A stretch of DNA of 64,000 nt, from positions 609,325 through 673,324 of the forward strand of contig NZ_GG697142.2 of assembly GCF_000155955.1 (NCBI RefSeq), written 5' to 3'. The stretch is from Mitsuokella multacida DSM 20544. Its GTDB lineage: Bacteria; Bacillota; Negativicutes; Selenomonadales; Selenomonadaceae. The translations under genes were made by a program, and so were the position numbers. A model generated the notes under the pieces. The model was not told the DNA's origin and did not search any database. It saw only the letters and a program-made list of their open reading frames with translations. Shown piece by piece: positions 51,029 through 60,722 of the stretch (the first letter of the stretch is position 1; every line of letters begins with the position of its first letter).

Positions 51029-51478
51029 ATGCTGGTGAAGGATATCATGACGAAGGATGTTGTTACGGTCAAGAAGGATGCGTCCATCCGCGAGATCGCG
51101 CAGACGATCGTGGACCGCGATGTCTCGGGGCTGCCGGTCGTCGACGATGACGGCACGGTCTGCGGCATCGTCAGCGAGGGCGATCTCGTGCGCAAGGAGT
51201 TCGCGCCGGAGCTGCCGGACGAGCTCTGCATCCTCGGCGCGGTCATCTACTACTCGGGCCTGCGCGAGTATCAGGATGCCTTTCGCAAGATTGCGGCCAT
51301 CTCGGCGGAGCAGCTCATGACGAAGAAGCTCATCTCCGTCAAGCCGGACGACGACGTCAGCAAGGTGGCGAAGATCCTCTACGAGAAGCACATCAAGCGC
51401 GTGCCCGTGCTCGACGATGAGAAGCACCTGCTCGGCATCGTCAGCCGCCGCGACATCGTCAAGATGATGCTCGCGTGA
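51029..51478 (+). CDS. Tandem CBS-domain protein
   Basis: 149 residues from ATG 51029 (GAGGTG upstream). Two CBS domains: VKDIMTKDVVTVKKDASIRE..GLPVVDDDGTVCGIVSEGDL (1-55) and EQLMTKKLISVKPDDDVS..RVPVLDDEKHLLGIVSRRDI (93-145). They bind adenine nucleotides and act as an energy sensor. No catalytic domain is attached. Confidence 0.92.
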   Translation: MLVKDIMTKDVVTVKKDASIREIAQTIVDRDVSGLPVVDDDGTVCGIVSEGDLVRKEFAPELPDELCILGAVIYYSGLREYQDAFRKIAAISAEQLMTKKLISVKPDDDVSKVAKILYEKHIKRVPVLDDEKHLLGIVSRRDIVKMMLA

Positions 51479-51562
51479 TGCGCGGTGAGAGGCATGACGG
51501 ACATTGTAGCTGTGGTTTGCCTATGATAGGGCAGGCTGCCGCCATGTGTCCGAGATACGAAG

Positions 51563-51597
51563 GAGAGCCGTTTCTCTTGCGGGAGACGGCTCTCTTT
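51563..51597. terminator. Bidirectional terminator
   Basis: GAGAGCCG (51563-51570) pairs with CGGCTCTC (51587-51594), extended through imperfect inner pairs; TTTC follows. Ends the CBS gene region and faces the end of the zinc-ribbon gene. Confidence 0.75.
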
Positions 51598-51923
51598 CAT
51601 TTCTGGTTCGTTTCTTTTTCCTTCGTCTTCGGCTTGCCCGTGCGGCTGGAGAAGAGGTAGACGAGGATGGTCAGCACGATGCCGAGCAAGCCGTAGGGCC
51701 AGCCCTTCTCGATGAATGCATAGACGGTGGCGCCGAGGCAGAAGAGCACGGCGAAGAACGTCTGTTTTGCATTCTCGCGGCGGTAGCGGAAGGTCTCGTA
51801 GTCGATGCCGACTTCCTTCTCGAAGCAGGCCGAGCAGATGATCTCCTTCTTGCCGTCCTTGCCCTGATGCACAAGGGCCTCCTTCTCGCTGAGCGCGCGC
51901 CCGCAGATTGAGCAGTGGAACAT
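51597..51923 (-). CDS. Zinc-ribbon membrane protein of unknown function
   Basis: 108 residues. Two CxxC knuckles (CSICG at 4-8 and CSACF at 30-34) precede a charged linker and two hydrophobic helices (FFAVLFCLGATVYAF and YGLLGIVLTILVYLF). The tail is lysine/threonine-rich. Cytoplasmic zinc ribbon anchored in the membrane. No homologue of known function is recognised. Confidence 0.75.
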   Translation of the reverse strand: MFHCSICGRALSEKEALVHQGKDGKKEIICSACFEKEVGIDYETFRYRRENAKQTFFAVLFCLGATVYAFIEKGWPYGLLGIVLTILVYLFSSRTGKPKTKEKETNQK

Positions 51924-52044
51924 GATATCCCTCTTTTCGTGGATTTGTCGCCTGATTTCTCAGAACCGTTGACATAGTCTATTATAAGGCCACTGTGCCA
52001 ATTTTGCCACAGGGAAATCTTCCTTCTGGAACCTCTAGGATTCC

Positions 52045-52073
52045 TTGACACTAAAGGAAAAAATCAGTAGAAT
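52045..52073 (+). promoter_or_regulatory. Promoter of rny
   Basis: Consensus TTGACA (52045-52050), 17-bp spacer, TAGAAT (52068-52073). Confidence 0.8.
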
Positions 52074-52140
52074 AGTAAGGTATAGTTTATGTCAAGACTA
52101 CCGATATAAATATGCATGAAAGCAAAAAACGAAAAGGGGG

Positions 52141-53685
52141 GTGAATATTATCGTTACAATAATATTAGCGGTAATAGTAGCGGCATTCGTCGGTGCTGGC
52201 ATCGGCTACGTCATGCGCAAGCGCACGGCGGAGTCGCAGATCGGCTCGGCGGAAGCGGAAGCAAAACGAATTGTAGATGATGCAGCCCAGCGTGGCGAGA
52301 CGAAGAAGAAAGAAGCCCTGCTCGAGGCGAAGGAAGACATCCATCGCCTGCGCCAGGAACTCGACCGTGAGACGAAGGAGCGCCGTTCGGAGCTCCAGCG
52401 CCAGGAGCGGCGCGTCGTGCAGAAAGAGGAGAACCTCGACCGCAAGCTCGATTCCATCGAGAAGCGTGAGGAATCCCTCTCGCGCAAGGAAGCGCGTCTC
52501 GACAAGAGCCAGGCTGCGGTCAATGAGATGCACGAGCAGCAGAAGGCTGAGCTCGAGCGCATCTCGGGCCTGACCGCAGAAGAGGCCCGCACGACACTCA
52601 TGGCTGAGGCGGAGGAAGAACTCAAGCACGAGAAGGCCATGAAGATCAAGGAGTACGAGCAGCAGACGAAGGACGAGGCGGACAAGAAGGCCCGCGAGAT
52701 TCTCTCGACGGCCATCCAGCGCTGCGCGGCTGACCATGTCGCGGAGACGACGGTCTCGGTCGTCGCACTGCCGAACGACGAGATGAAGGGCCGTATCATC
52801 GGCCGTGAGGGCCGCAACATCCGCACGCTCGAGACGCTGACGGGCATCGACCTCATCATCGACGACACGCCGGAGGCCGTCATCCTGTCGGGCTTCGACC
52901 CGGTGCGCCGCGAGATCGCGCGCATCGCACTCGAGAAGCTCATCCAGGATGGCCGCATCCATCCGGCGCGCATCGAGGAGATGGTCGAGAAGGCGAAGCG
53001 CGAAGTCGACCAGCGCATCAAGGAAGCTGGCGAACAGGCGACGTTCGAGACGGGTGTCCACGGACTCCATCCGGAGCTCATCCGACTGCTCGGCCGCCTG
53101 CGCTACCGCACGAGCTACGGCCAGAACGTGCTCAATCATTCCATCGAGGTCGCGCACCTCGCCGGTGTCATGGCAGCCGAGCTCGGCTGTGATGTCATGC
53201 TCGCGAAGCGCGGCGGCCTGCTCCACGATATCGGCAAGGCCATCGACCACGAGGTCGAGGGGTCGCATACGACCATCGGCGCCGATATCGCCCGCAAGTA
53301 TCGTGAGTCGAAAGACGTCATCAACGCGATCCTCTCGCATCACGGTGATGTCGAAGCGACGAGCGTCGAGTCGGTCCTCGTCTCGGCAGCAGATGCTGTC
53401 TCGGCGGCACGGCCGGGCGCGCGCCGCGAGAGTCTTGAGTCGTATCTCAAGCGCCTGAAGAGCCTCGAAGAGATTGCCGAATCCTTCGACGGCGTTGAGC
53501 GCTGCTTTGCCATCCAGGCAGGCCGCGAGATCCGCGTCATGGTCAAGCCCGACAAGGTTGACGATGCGGAGGCCGCAGCACTCGCCCATAACATTGTCAA
53601 GAAAATCGAAGACGAGCTCGAGTACCCGGGTCAGATCAAGGCCACGGTCATCCGCGAGACGCGCGTCGTCGATTATGCAAAATAA
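52141..53685 (+). CDS. rny: Ribonuclease Y
   Basis: 514 residues, GTG start preceded by AAAAGGGGG. N-terminal membrane anchor ([23 protein letters not shown]), a long coiled coil (~30-200), KH domain ([31 protein letters not shown]) and HD domain ([13 protein letters not shown]...[15 protein letters not shown]). Initiates mRNA decay in Firmicutes. Its neighbours ymdB and spoVS are usual. Confidence 0.96.
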   Translation: MNIIVTIILAVIVAAFVGAGIGYVMRKRTAESQIGSAEAEAKRIVDDAAQRGETKKKEALLEAKEDIHRLRQELDRETKERRSELQRQERRVVQKEENLDRKLDSIEKREESLSRKEARLDKSQAAVNEMHEQQKAELERISGLTAEEARTTLMAEAEEELKHEKAMKIKEYEQQTKDEADKKAREILSTAIQRCAADHVAETTVSVVALPNDEMKGRIIGREGRNIRTLETLTGIDLIIDDTPEAVILSGFDPVRREIARIALEKLIQDGRIHPARIEEMVEKAKREVDQRIKEAGEQATFETGVHGLHPELIRLLGRLRYRTSYGQNVLNHSIEVAHLAGVMAAELGCDVMLAKRGGLLHDIGKAIDHEVEGSHTTIGADIARKYRESKDVINAILSHHGDVEATSVESVLVSAADAVSAARPGARRESLESYLKRLKSLEEIAESFDGVERCFAIQAGREIRVMVKPDKVDDAEAAALAHNIVKKIEDELEYPGQIKATVIRETRVVDYAK

Positions 53686-53751
53686 ACGGTTCTGCTGTAC
53701 TGAGGGTGCGGGCTTTGTCCCGGACCCTCAGTCTGTTAAGAGGGTACTATC

Positions 53752-54297
53752 ATGTTTGGTTTCCAGTCAAAGCGCAGCAAAGAGGAGGAGAAGGCGGGCA
53801 TCCAGTTCCTGGCTTCGATGCTCGTCTGCTACCCCGAGATCAGCTCTCTGTCGTACGACCCGCGCCGCTCGACGCTGACGTTCGAGTTCATTGTGCGCGG
53901 CGATTACCCCGCGGCTAAGCTCGACGCGTTCGCGCGCCTGCTCTCGGAGAGCATCGAGACGTACCACGTGGTGGTCGCCGACGAAGAGGTCGGCGCCAAC
54001 ATCTGGGTCGAGGAAGTCTCCGTCGAGAAGAAGACGGTCATGTTCCACGTCGAGCGCGATGTCATGACGCTTGAGCGCGACGAGCTCACATTGATCGCGC
54101 GGCTCTTCACGGAGCACTTCGGCAAGGCGCTGCTCGTCGACGAGCACTCGCTGCAGAAGCTCGAGGAGGATTTCGCGACGGTGCAGAGCGACCTGCTCGA
54201 CCAGATGCTCGACCAGGTCCAGCGCCAGGAATTCCGCTTCCGCATGCACATGGTCGGCCTGCGCGAGAACGACCGCGTCGTCGTCTACAACCGCTGA
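53752..54297 (+). CDS. Conserved hypothetical protein between rny and ymdB
   Basis: 181 residues, acidic, no membrane or signal segment. Beta-rich N-terminal half (LVCYPEISSLSYDPRRSTLTFEFIV, TYHVVVADEEVGANIWVEEVSVEKKTVMF) and a helical C-terminus (LEEDFATVQSDLLDQMLDQVQ). Family not recognised. Conservation of position suggests a role with RNase Y or YmdB in RNA metabolism or morphogenesis, but this is a guess. GAGGGTACTATC precedes the ATG. Confidence 0.7.
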   Translation: MFGFQSKRSKEEEKAGIQFLASMLVCYPEISSLSYDPRRSTLTFEFIVRGDYPAAKLDAFARLLSESIETYHVVVADEEVGANIWVEEVSVEKKTVMFHVERDVMTLERDELTLIARLFTEHFGKALLVDEHSLQKLEEDFATVQSDLLDQMLDQVQRQEFRFRMHMVGLRENDRVVVYNR

Positions 54298-54330
54298 TGC
54301 GCTGATAAAGAGATAGAAAGAAGGATAAAC

Positions 54331-55116
54331 TTGAAAGTCATGCTGGTAGGGGATGTCATCGGCCGCTCGGGCCGACGGGCATTCTGCAAGATTACGCCAA
54401 GACTCCGCAAGGAGAAGGATATCGATGTCGTCATCGTCAACGGGGAGAACTCCGCGGGCGGCAAGGGCTTCACGCGCAAGTCGCTCGACGAGCTCTACCG
54501 TGGCGGCGCGGACATCGTCACCTCGGGCAACCACGTCTGGGATAAGCGCGATGTGCTCGAGTTCATCGATCAGGAGCCGTTCCTGATCCGCCCGGCGAAC
54601 TACCCGGAGGGCACGCCGGGCAAGGGCTGGTGCAGCTATCCATTCAAGGCGAAGAACATCGGCGTCATGAACCTCTCGGGCCGCGCCTTCATGCCGCCGC
54701 TCGACTGCCCGTTCCAGAAGGTCGAGGAGCTCCTGCACGAGATGCGGGATGAGTGCGACATCGTCTTCCTCGACTTCCATGCCGAGACGACGTCGGAGAA
54801 GACGGCGATGGGCTATTACCTCGACGGTCGCGTCAACGGCGTCGTCGGCACGCACACGCACGTGCAGACGGCTGACGAGCGCCTGCTGCCGCACGGCACG
54901 GCCTACATCACGGACCTCGGCATGGTCGGCCCGCGCGACTCCGTGCTCGGCGTCAAGACGGACCTCATCCTCGAGCGCTTCACGACGGCCATGCCCGTGC
55001 GCTTCGACGTCGCCGACGGTCCCTGCGTCTACTCGGCCGTCGTCGTCACAATCGACGATGCGACGAACGAGACGCGCGCCATCGAGCGCCTGCTGCTGCA
55101 GGAAGACGAGCTCTGA
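54331..55116 (+). CDS. ymdB: YmdB-type metallophosphoesterase
   Basis: 261 residues, TTG start with AAGAAGGATAAAC upstream. LVGDVIGRSGRRAF, NGENSAGGKG, TSGNHVWDKRD, DFHAETTSEKTA and GTHTHVQTAD supply the Asp/Glu/Asn/His metal ligands of the YmdB family. YmdB cleaves 2',3'-cyclic nucleotides in B. subtilis and affects biofilm and development. Length and motifs are complete. Confidence 0.95.
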   Translation: MKVMLVGDVIGRSGRRAFCKITPRLRKEKDIDVVIVNGENSAGGKGFTRKSLDELYRGGADIVTSGNHVWDKRDVLEFIDQEPFLIRPANYPEGTPGKGWCSYPFKAKNIGVMNLSGRAFMPPLDCPFQKVEELLHEMRDECDIVFLDFHAETTSEKTAMGYYLDGRVNGVVGTHTHVQTADERLLPHGTAYITDLGMVGPRDSVLGVKTDLILERFTTAMPVRFDVADGPCVYSAVVVTIDDATNETRAIERLLLQEDEL

Positions 55117-55273
55117 GCGAGCAAACATGCTTTTGAGAAAATGAAGCCGAAAAGCAGGAATTCCATGCAGGGCGACGAATAGTAACACTAGTGATAATTT
55201 AGATAGCTCAGATAGCAGCATGAATAGCGCTTACGTATTCCAGCATTAGGTGGACAAGGAGGTCGTGCTCATC

Positions 55274-55534
55274 ATGGAAGTCTTGAAAGTTTCTGCGAAA
55301 TCGAATCCGAATTCTGTCGCCGGCGCTCTGGCCGGCGTGATCCGCGAGAATGGCAGTGCGGAGATGCAGGCCATCGGGGCCGGCGCGCTCAATCAGGCCG
55401 TCAAGGCCGTCGCGATTGCCCGCGGCTTCGTCGCGCCGCACGGCGTCGATCTCATCTGCATCCCTGCCTTTACCGACATCAAGATCGATGGGGAAGAGCG
55501 CACGGCAATCAAGCTCATTGTGGAGCCGCGCTGA
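55274..55534 (+). CDS. spoVS: SpoVS-like protein
   Basis: 86 residues from ATG 55274, the standard SpoVS length; EVLKVSAKSNPNSVAGALAG followed by VIRENGSAEMQAIGAGALNQAVKAVAIARGF is near-identical to the family (an Alba-like fold). Required for late sporulation in bacilli, but also kept in many non-sporulating Firmicutes. AAGGAGG lies 12 bases before the start, so a GTG at 55265 cannot be excluded. Confidence 0.93.
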   Translation: MEVLKVSAKSNPNSVAGALAGVIRENGSAEMQAIGAGALNQAVKAVAIARGFVAPHGVDLICIPAFTDIKIDGEERTAIKLIVEPR

Positions 55535-55591
55535 GCCCATCGTTCAGGCGATATTCAGGCGATTCAGGTACGATTTAGGAGTGAAATCAGG

Positions 55592-56422
55592 ATGCCAAGT
55601 GATCTGCATATGCACACGACGTACTCAGACGGCAAGCTGACGCCCGAGGAACTCGTGGCAAAGGCGAAGGAGGCCGGCCTCTCGTACATGGCCATCACGG
55701 ACCATGATACGGTGGAGGGGATCAGCCATCTCTACGAGAATGGCCTGTATCCGGCCAGGGGGATCCACATCATCCCGGGCATTGAGTTCAGTGCGCACCA
55801 CCCGACGCGGGAAATCCACATCTTGGGGTACAACATCGATATCTACTACGGCGAGCTCGTCGACAAGCTCAACGATGTCACGGAGGCGCGCTGGACGCGC
55901 TTCAGCGAGATGGTCGAGAAGCTCCAGAATCTCGGCTACGAGATCAGCGAGACGGAGGTGCTGACGATCGCGGGCGCGAGCCGCTCCATCAGCCGCTCGC
56001 ACATCGGCCGCGTGCTCGTCAAGAAGGGCTACTTCCCGACGGTCCGCGATGCGTTCGAGGCGATGCTCATGAAGGGCAAGCCCGCCTATGTGCCGCACTA
56101 CCATCTCGAGGTCGAGGACATCATCGCCCTGATCAAGGCGGCCGGCGGCACGCCCGTGCTCGCGCACCCGAAGCTCATCGGCGACGATCGGATCGTCGAG
56201 GACCTCTGCTGCCGCGGCATCGAGGGCCTCGAGGTCTTCTACCCGCAGCACGATGCCGAGGATACAGCGCGCTATCTCGAGATGGCGAAGCGCTACAACC
56301 TGCTCGTGACGGGCGGGTCCGACTTCCACGGCTTCGCGACGCGCTACCCACAGGCACTTGGCGTTTTCACCATCGACGACTGCTGGGCGGAGAAGCTCTA
56401 CCGTCCAACACAGAAACTCTGA
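55592..56422 (+). CDS. PHP-domain phosphoesterase
   Basis: 276 residues. DLHMHTTYSDGKLTPEELV (metal ligands H-x-H), YMAITDHDTVEG (D-H), GIEFSA, TPVLAHP (H) and GGSDFHGF (D-x-H) are all PHP motifs. Resembles the YciV/TrpH group, which acts as a 3'-5' exonuclease or nucleoside 3',5'-bisphosphatase. 57 bp downstream of spoVS, so co-transcription is possible. Confidence 0.9.
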   Translation: MPSDLHMHTTYSDGKLTPEELVAKAKEAGLSYMAITDHDTVEGISHLYENGLYPARGIHIIPGIEFSAHHPTREIHILGYNIDIYYGELVDKLNDVTEARWTRFSEMVEKLQNLGYEISETEVLTIAGASRSISRSHIGRVLVKKGYFPTVRDAFEAMLMKGKPAYVPHYHLEVEDIIALIKAAGGTPVLAHPKLIGDDRIVEDLCCRGIEGLEVFYPQHDAEDTARYLEMAKRYNLLVTGGSDFHGFATRYPQALGVFTIDDCWAEKLYRPTQKL

Positions 56423-56458
56423 AAGCACGAGAGCACGCTGAAAGCAAGGAGAGAATAG

Positions 56459-57292
56459 ATGGATGTCATTGCCTTAGTCGGTCCGAGCGGGACCGGGAAA
56501 AGCCACCGCGCGCTGATTGTCGCGCACAAGAACGGTGCCGATGCCATCATCGACGATGGCATCCTCATCAAGGATGGCAAAATCTTGGCGGGTCATTCGG
56601 CCAAGAAGGAGCAGAGCAAGATCATGGCCGTCCGGCGGGCCATCTTCATCCTGCCGGGCCATGCTGAGGAGGTGCGCAAGGCAATCGAGAAATCGCAGCC
56701 GCACCGCATCCTGATCCTCGGCACGTCGGAGAACATGGTCCAGAAGATCACGAGGGCGCTGCACCTGCCGCCCATCGCGAAGATCATCCGCATCGAGGAC
56801 ATCGCGACGCGGTCGGAGATGGAGAAGGCGCGTTTCTACCGCGTCAAGCAGGGCAAGCACATCATCCCTGTGCCGACGATCGAGCTCAAGCCGCATTTCT
56901 CCGGCTACCTCATCGACCCGCTGCAGTCGTTCTTCAAGCGCTCGTCGACAAGGCGCCGCCGCCTCGGCGAGAAGTCCATCGTGCGGCCGGTCTTCAGCTA
57001 TTACGGCAAGCTCGTCATCGACGACTCGGCCATCAAGGGCATCGTGCGCCACGTCATCCTCAATGAGGGCCCGTTCAGCAAGGTCAGCGACATCGAGGTC
57101 AAGCACCTCTTCGCCGGTGACGAGGACCAGGGCCTGCGCATCTCCTGCAATGTGGTGCTGACGTATGGCAACCACATCCCGACGCTTCTGAAGCAGGCAC
57201 AGGAGAAAGTCACGAGCCATGTCGAGTTCATGACGGGCATGATCGTCCACGAGGTGGACATCGTCGTCAAGACACTTTATGTACGAGCATGA
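56459..57292 (+). CDS. P-loop protein with C-terminal Asp23/Gls24-like domain
   Basis: 277 residues. GPSGTGKSHRA (about 8-18) is a Walker A motif in an N-terminal nucleotide-binding region; residues ~165-275 (SYYGKLVIDDSAIKGIVRHV, VSDIEVKHLF, RISCNVVLTYGNHIPTLLKQ, VEFMTGMIVHEVDIVVKTLYV) look like an Asp23/Gls24 domain, normally found alone in envelope-stress proteins. A basic patch ([13 protein letters not shown]) links the two. The combination suggests an ATP-dependent coordinator of envelope stress, but the activity is unknown. It directly precedes the ftsH terminator and ftsH. Confidence 0.75.
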   Translation: MDVIALVGPSGTGKSHRALIVAHKNGADAIIDDGILIKDGKILAGHSAKKEQSKIMAVRRAIFILPGHAEEVRKAIEKSQPHRILILGTSENMVQKITRALHLPPIAKIIRIEDIATRSEMEKARFYRVKQGKHIIPVPTIELKPHFSGYLIDPLQSFFKRSSTRRRRLGEKSIVRPVFSYYGKLVIDDSAIKGIVRHVILNEGPFSKVSDIEVKHLFAGDEDQGLRISCNVVLTYGNHIPTLLKQAQEKVTSHVEFMTGMIVHEVDIVVKTLYVRA

Positions 57293-57296
57293 TTGT

Positions 57297-57325
57297 GCCC
57301 CCGCGCGAGGCTGCGGGGGCTTTTT
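57297..57325 (+). terminator. Terminator before ftsH
   Basis: GCCCCCGC (57297-57304) pairs perfectly with GCGGGGGC (57313-57320), followed by T5. Confidence 0.9.
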
Positions 57326-57346
57326 CGCTATCCGGAGGTGAACCCT

Positions 57347-59401
57347 ATGAAAGAAGTCAAATCGCCAAAGAAGCCGATGGCCTTTTACTATATCGTCGTG
57401 CTGGCGCTCATCCTGCTGTTCAATGAGATGGCAAGGCCTTACATGGAGCAGGCACAGATCGTGCCGGTCGACTACAGCACGTTCATGCAGTCCATCGACG
57501 ACAAGACGGTCGACCACGTGGAGATCCAGTCGAACCAGATCCTCTACACGGTCAAGGACGACCACAAGAAGTACAAGACGGGCATCATGAATGACCCGAC
57601 GCTCGCGCAGCGCTTGATGGAGTCGGGCGCGACCTTCACGCAGGACATCAAGGAGGAGACCTCGCCGCTCATGAGCTTCTTCCTCGCCTGGATCCTGCCG
57701 CTCTTGATCTTCTTCGCCATCGGCCAGTACATGAGCCGCAAGATTATGGACCGGGCGGGCGGCAACTCGATGATGTTCGGCGGCTCGGGCAATCAGGCGA
57801 AGATCTACGTGCCGTCGTCGGAGGGCATCCACTTCAGCGATGTGGCCGGCGAGGATGAGGCCAAGGAGAACCTCTCTGAGATTGTCGACTATCTGCACAA
57901 TCCCTCAAAGTACACGAGCATCGGCGCCTCGATGCCGAAGGGCGTGCTGCTCGTCGGCCCGCCGGGCACCGGCAAGACGATGCTCGCGAAGGCCGTCGCC
58001 GGTGAGGCCAATGTGCCGTTCTTCTCGATTGCCGGCTCGGAATTCGTCGAGATGTTCGTCGGCATGGGTGCCTCGAAGGTCCGCGACCTCTTCAAGCAGG
58101 CGAAAGAGAAGGCGCCGTGCATCGTCTTCATCGATGAGATCGATGCGATCGGCCAGAAGCGCACGGGCGCGGCCATGGGCAACGACGAGCGCGAACAGAC
58201 GCTCAACCAGCTGCTGACCGAGATGGACGGCTTCGAGGGCAATACGGGCGTCATCATCCTCGCGGCGACGAACCGCCCGGATTCTCTCGACCCGGCGCTC
58301 CTGCGCCCGGGCCGCTTTGACCGCCGCGTGCCGGTCGAGCTGCCGGACCTCAAGGGCCGCGAGGACATCCTCAAGGTCCACGCCAAGAAGGTCCGCCTCG
58401 CGGACGACGTCAACTTCCACACGATCGCGCGCATGGCGGCCGGCGCCTCGGGCGCTGAGCTCGCCAACATCATCAACGAGGGCGCGCTGCGCGCCGTGCG
58501 CTCGGGCCGCAGCGAGGTGACGGAGGCCGACCTCGAGGAGAGCATCGAAGTCGTCATCGCCGGCTACCAGAAGAAGAACGCCATCCTCTCGGATGCCGAG
58601 AAGCGCACGGTCGCCTACCACGAGATCGGCCATGCGCTCGTCGCGGCGCTGCAGTCGCACTCCGCGCCGGTCCAGAAGATCACGATCATCCCGCGCACGT
58701 CGGGCGCGCTCGGCTACACGATGCAGGTCGAGCAGCAGGATAAGTACATCCTCTCGCGCGAAGAGCTCGAGAACAAGATCGCGACGTTCACGGCCGGCCG
58801 TGCCGCCGAGGAGGTCAAGTTCGGCCTCGTCAGCACGGGCGCCTCGAACGATATCGAGCAGGCGACGAAGCTCGCGCGCGCGATGATCACGCGCTACGGC
58901 ATGAGTGACGAGTTCGACATGGTCGCGATGGAGACGGTCAACAACCGCTACCTCGGCGGCGACACGAGCCTGACCTGCTCGGCGGCCACGCAGCAGCAAA
59001 TCGACAAGAAGGTCGTCGAGCTCGTGCGCAAGCAGCACGAGAAGGCCATCGCCCTCTTGAAGGCCCATATGGACAAGCTCGACGCGCTCGCCTCCTACCT
59101 CTACGAGAAGGAGACCATCACGGGCGACGAGTTCATGAAGATCCTCGAGGGCGACAAGAGCGAGACGCAGGAAGTCGAGTCGGCCGAGCAGAAACTGCTC
59201 GCCGACGAGGAGAAGGACGCCAAAGCCGATGCCGAGAAGGCAAAGGAGCTCGCGTTCCTCTCGGAGCCTTCCGCGTCTTCAAAGCCTGCAGCGTCTTCGG
59301 AAGCCAAGGAAGCCAAGACTGAAACTGCAGCACCCGTGGCAGCGGATGTTCAGGGAAAGGGCGAGAGCTCCTCAGAACAGCCGCAGCCGCCGCAGAGCTG
59401 A
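57347..59401 (+). CDS. ftsH: ATP-dependent zinc metalloprotease FtsH
   Basis: 684 residues from ATG 57347 (GGAGGTG upstream; a longer frame begins inside the terminator). Two membrane helices (~12-32 and ~103-124) flank a periplasmic region. AAA module: [29 protein letters not shown] and a second-region-of-homology [19 protein letters not shown]. Protease HEIGH (about residue 425). The C-terminal ~70 residues are Ala/Glu/Ser-rich and low-complexity. Degrades membrane proteins and regulators. Confidence 0.96.
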   Translation: MKEVKSPKKPMAFYYIVVLALILLFNEMARPYMEQAQIVPVDYSTFMQSIDDKTVDHVEIQSNQILYTVKDDHKKYKTGIMNDPTLAQRLMESGATFTQDIKEETSPLMSFFLAWILPLLIFFAIGQYMSRKIMDRAGGNSMMFGGSGNQAKIYVPSSEGIHFSDVAGEDEAKENLSEIVDYLHNPSKYTSIGASMPKGVLLVGPPGTGKTMLAKAVAGEANVPFFSIAGSEFVEMFVGMGASKVRDLFKQAKEKAPCIVFIDEIDAIGQKRTGAAMGNDEREQTLNQLLTEMDGFEGNTGVIILAATNRPDSLDPALLRPGRFDRRVPVELPDLKGREDILKVHAKKVRLADDVNFHTIARMAAGASGAELANIINEGALRAVRSGRSEVTEADLEESIEVVIAGYQKKNAILSDAEKRTVAYHEIGHALVAALQSHSAPVQKITIIPRTSGALGYTMQVEQQDKYILSREELENKIATFTAGRAAEEVKFGLVSTGASNDIEQATKLARAMITRYGMSDEFDMVAMETVNNRYLGGDTSLTCSAATQQQIDKKVVELVRKQHEKAIALLKAHMDKLDALASYLYEKETITGDEFMKILEGDKSETQEVESAEQKLLADEEKDAKADAEKAKELAFLSEPSASSKPAASSEAKEAKTETAAPVAADVQGKGESSSEQPQPPQS

Positions 59402-59410
59402 CCCTGTCAT

Positions 59411-59439
59411 TTGCTTTTTCGTTGTCGTTGTGTTATATT
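59411..59439 (+). promoter_or_regulatory. Promoter of the pheST operon
   Basis: TTGCTT (59411-59416), 17-bp spacer, TATATT (59434-59439); start near 59446. Confidence 0.65.
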
Positions 59440-59446
59440 TAGATAT

Positions 59447-59660
59447 CATGACGATGATGAAGAAGAGTAGCCTGAGGCTGCATCGGCAGGGAGTCCCGCC
59501 TGGACTGGGAGCGGGATGGTGCAAGCAGGTGAATGTTCGCTTCGGAGTCTCCGCAGGAAATGGCGGACGCAGGGCTGCGTTAGAGCCAAACGAAGCTACA
59601 AATCAGGGTGGTACCGCGAATCCTACCTTCGCCCCTCGTTTTCGGGGGCGGAGGTTTTTT
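59447..59660 (+). promoter_or_regulatory. T-box leader of pheST
   Basis: The T-box sequence AGGGTGGTACCGCG (59605-59618) is followed by a terminator, CCTTCGCCCC (59626-59635) paired with GGGGGCGGAGG (59644-59654), then T6. Upstream are the stem I region and GGTGAATGTTCGCTTCGGAG; a UUC phenylalanine specifier is expected from the downstream genes, and TTC occurs in that stretch, but I cannot fix its position. Uncharged tRNA-Phe would stabilise the antiterminator and switch pheST on. Confidence 0.9.
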
Positions 59661-59678
59661 ATTTTCTAGGAGGTCAGT

Positions 59679-60707
59679 ATGGAGGACAAGATTGAACAGC
59701 TGAAGGCACAGGCTGCCGAGGCAATCAAGAACGCTGCAGGGAATCTCTCGGAGCTCGACGATATCCGCGTCAAGTTCCTCGGCAAGAAGGGCGAGTTCAC
59801 GACCATCTTGCGCGGCATGGGAGCGCTGGCAAAGGAAGACCGGCCGAAGGTCGGCAAGATCGTCAACGAGGCGAAGGCGGAGATCGCTGCTCTCATCCAG
59901 CAGAAGAATGAGGAGCTCAAGGCGCGCGAGATGCAGGCACGCCTCGAGCGCGAGAAGATCGACGTCACGCTGCCGGGCCGCCAGCAGCCGCTCGGCCATC
60001 TGCACCCGCTGACGCTGACGCTCGAGCGCATCAAGGACATCTTCTTCCGCATGGGCTTCTCCGTCGAGGAAGGCCCGGAGATCGAGAAGGACTACTACAA
60101 CTTCGAGGCACTCAATCTGCCGAAGGACCATCCGGCCCGCGACATGCAGGACTCGTTCTACATCACGGAGGACATCCTCATGCGCTCGCAGACCTCGCCG
60201 GTACAGGCGCGCACGATGCAGAAGAATGAGCCGAACGCGCCAATCCGCATGATCGCGCCGGGCCGCGTCTATCGCCGCGATGAGTACGATGCGACGCACT
60301 CGCCGATGTTCACGCAGGTCGAGGGCCTCGTCATCGACGAGGGCATCACGTTTGCCGACCTCAAGGGCACGCTCGAGCTCTTCCTGCGCCAGATCTTCAG
60401 CGAGGACGTCAAGGTCCGCCTGCGCCCGAGCTTCTTCCCGTTCACGGAGCCGTCGACGGAGGTCGATATCTCCTGCGTCATGTGCCACGGCAAGGGCTGC
60501 AAGGTCTGCAAGGGCACGGGCTGGCTCGAGATCCTCGGCGCTGGCATGGTCCATCCGCATGTGCTGGAGATGAGCGGCTACGACCCGAAGAAGGTCTCGG
60601 GCTTCGCCTTCGGCATGGGCGTGGAGCGCATCGCGATGCTCTCGTACGGCGTCGACGATCTGCGCCTGTTCTACGACAACGACATGCGCTTCCTGCGCCA
60701 GTTCTGA
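59679..60707 (+). CDS. pheS: Phenylalanine-tRNA ligase alpha subunit
   Basis: 342 residues, ATG after AGGAGGTCAGT. N-terminal coiled coil, then class II motifs: [59 protein letters not shown], and motif 3 [15 protein letters not shown]. Aminoacylates tRNA-Phe together with PheT. Confidence 0.97.
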   Translation: MEDKIEQLKAQAAEAIKNAAGNLSELDDIRVKFLGKKGEFTTILRGMGALAKEDRPKVGKIVNEAKAEIAALIQQKNEELKAREMQARLEREKIDVTLPGRQQPLGHLHPLTLTLERIKDIFFRMGFSVEEGPEIEKDYYNFEALNLPKDHPARDMQDSFYITEDILMRSQTSPVQARTMQKNEPNAPIRMIAPGRVYRRDEYDATHSPMFTQVEGLVIDEGITFADLKGTLELFLRQIFSEDVKVRLRPSFFPFTEPSTEVDISCVMCHGKGCKVCKGTGWLEILGAGMVHPHVLEMSGYDPKKVSGFAFGMGVERIAMLSYGVDDLRLFYDNDMRFLRQF

Positions 60708-60722
60708 GAGAGGAGATTGACA

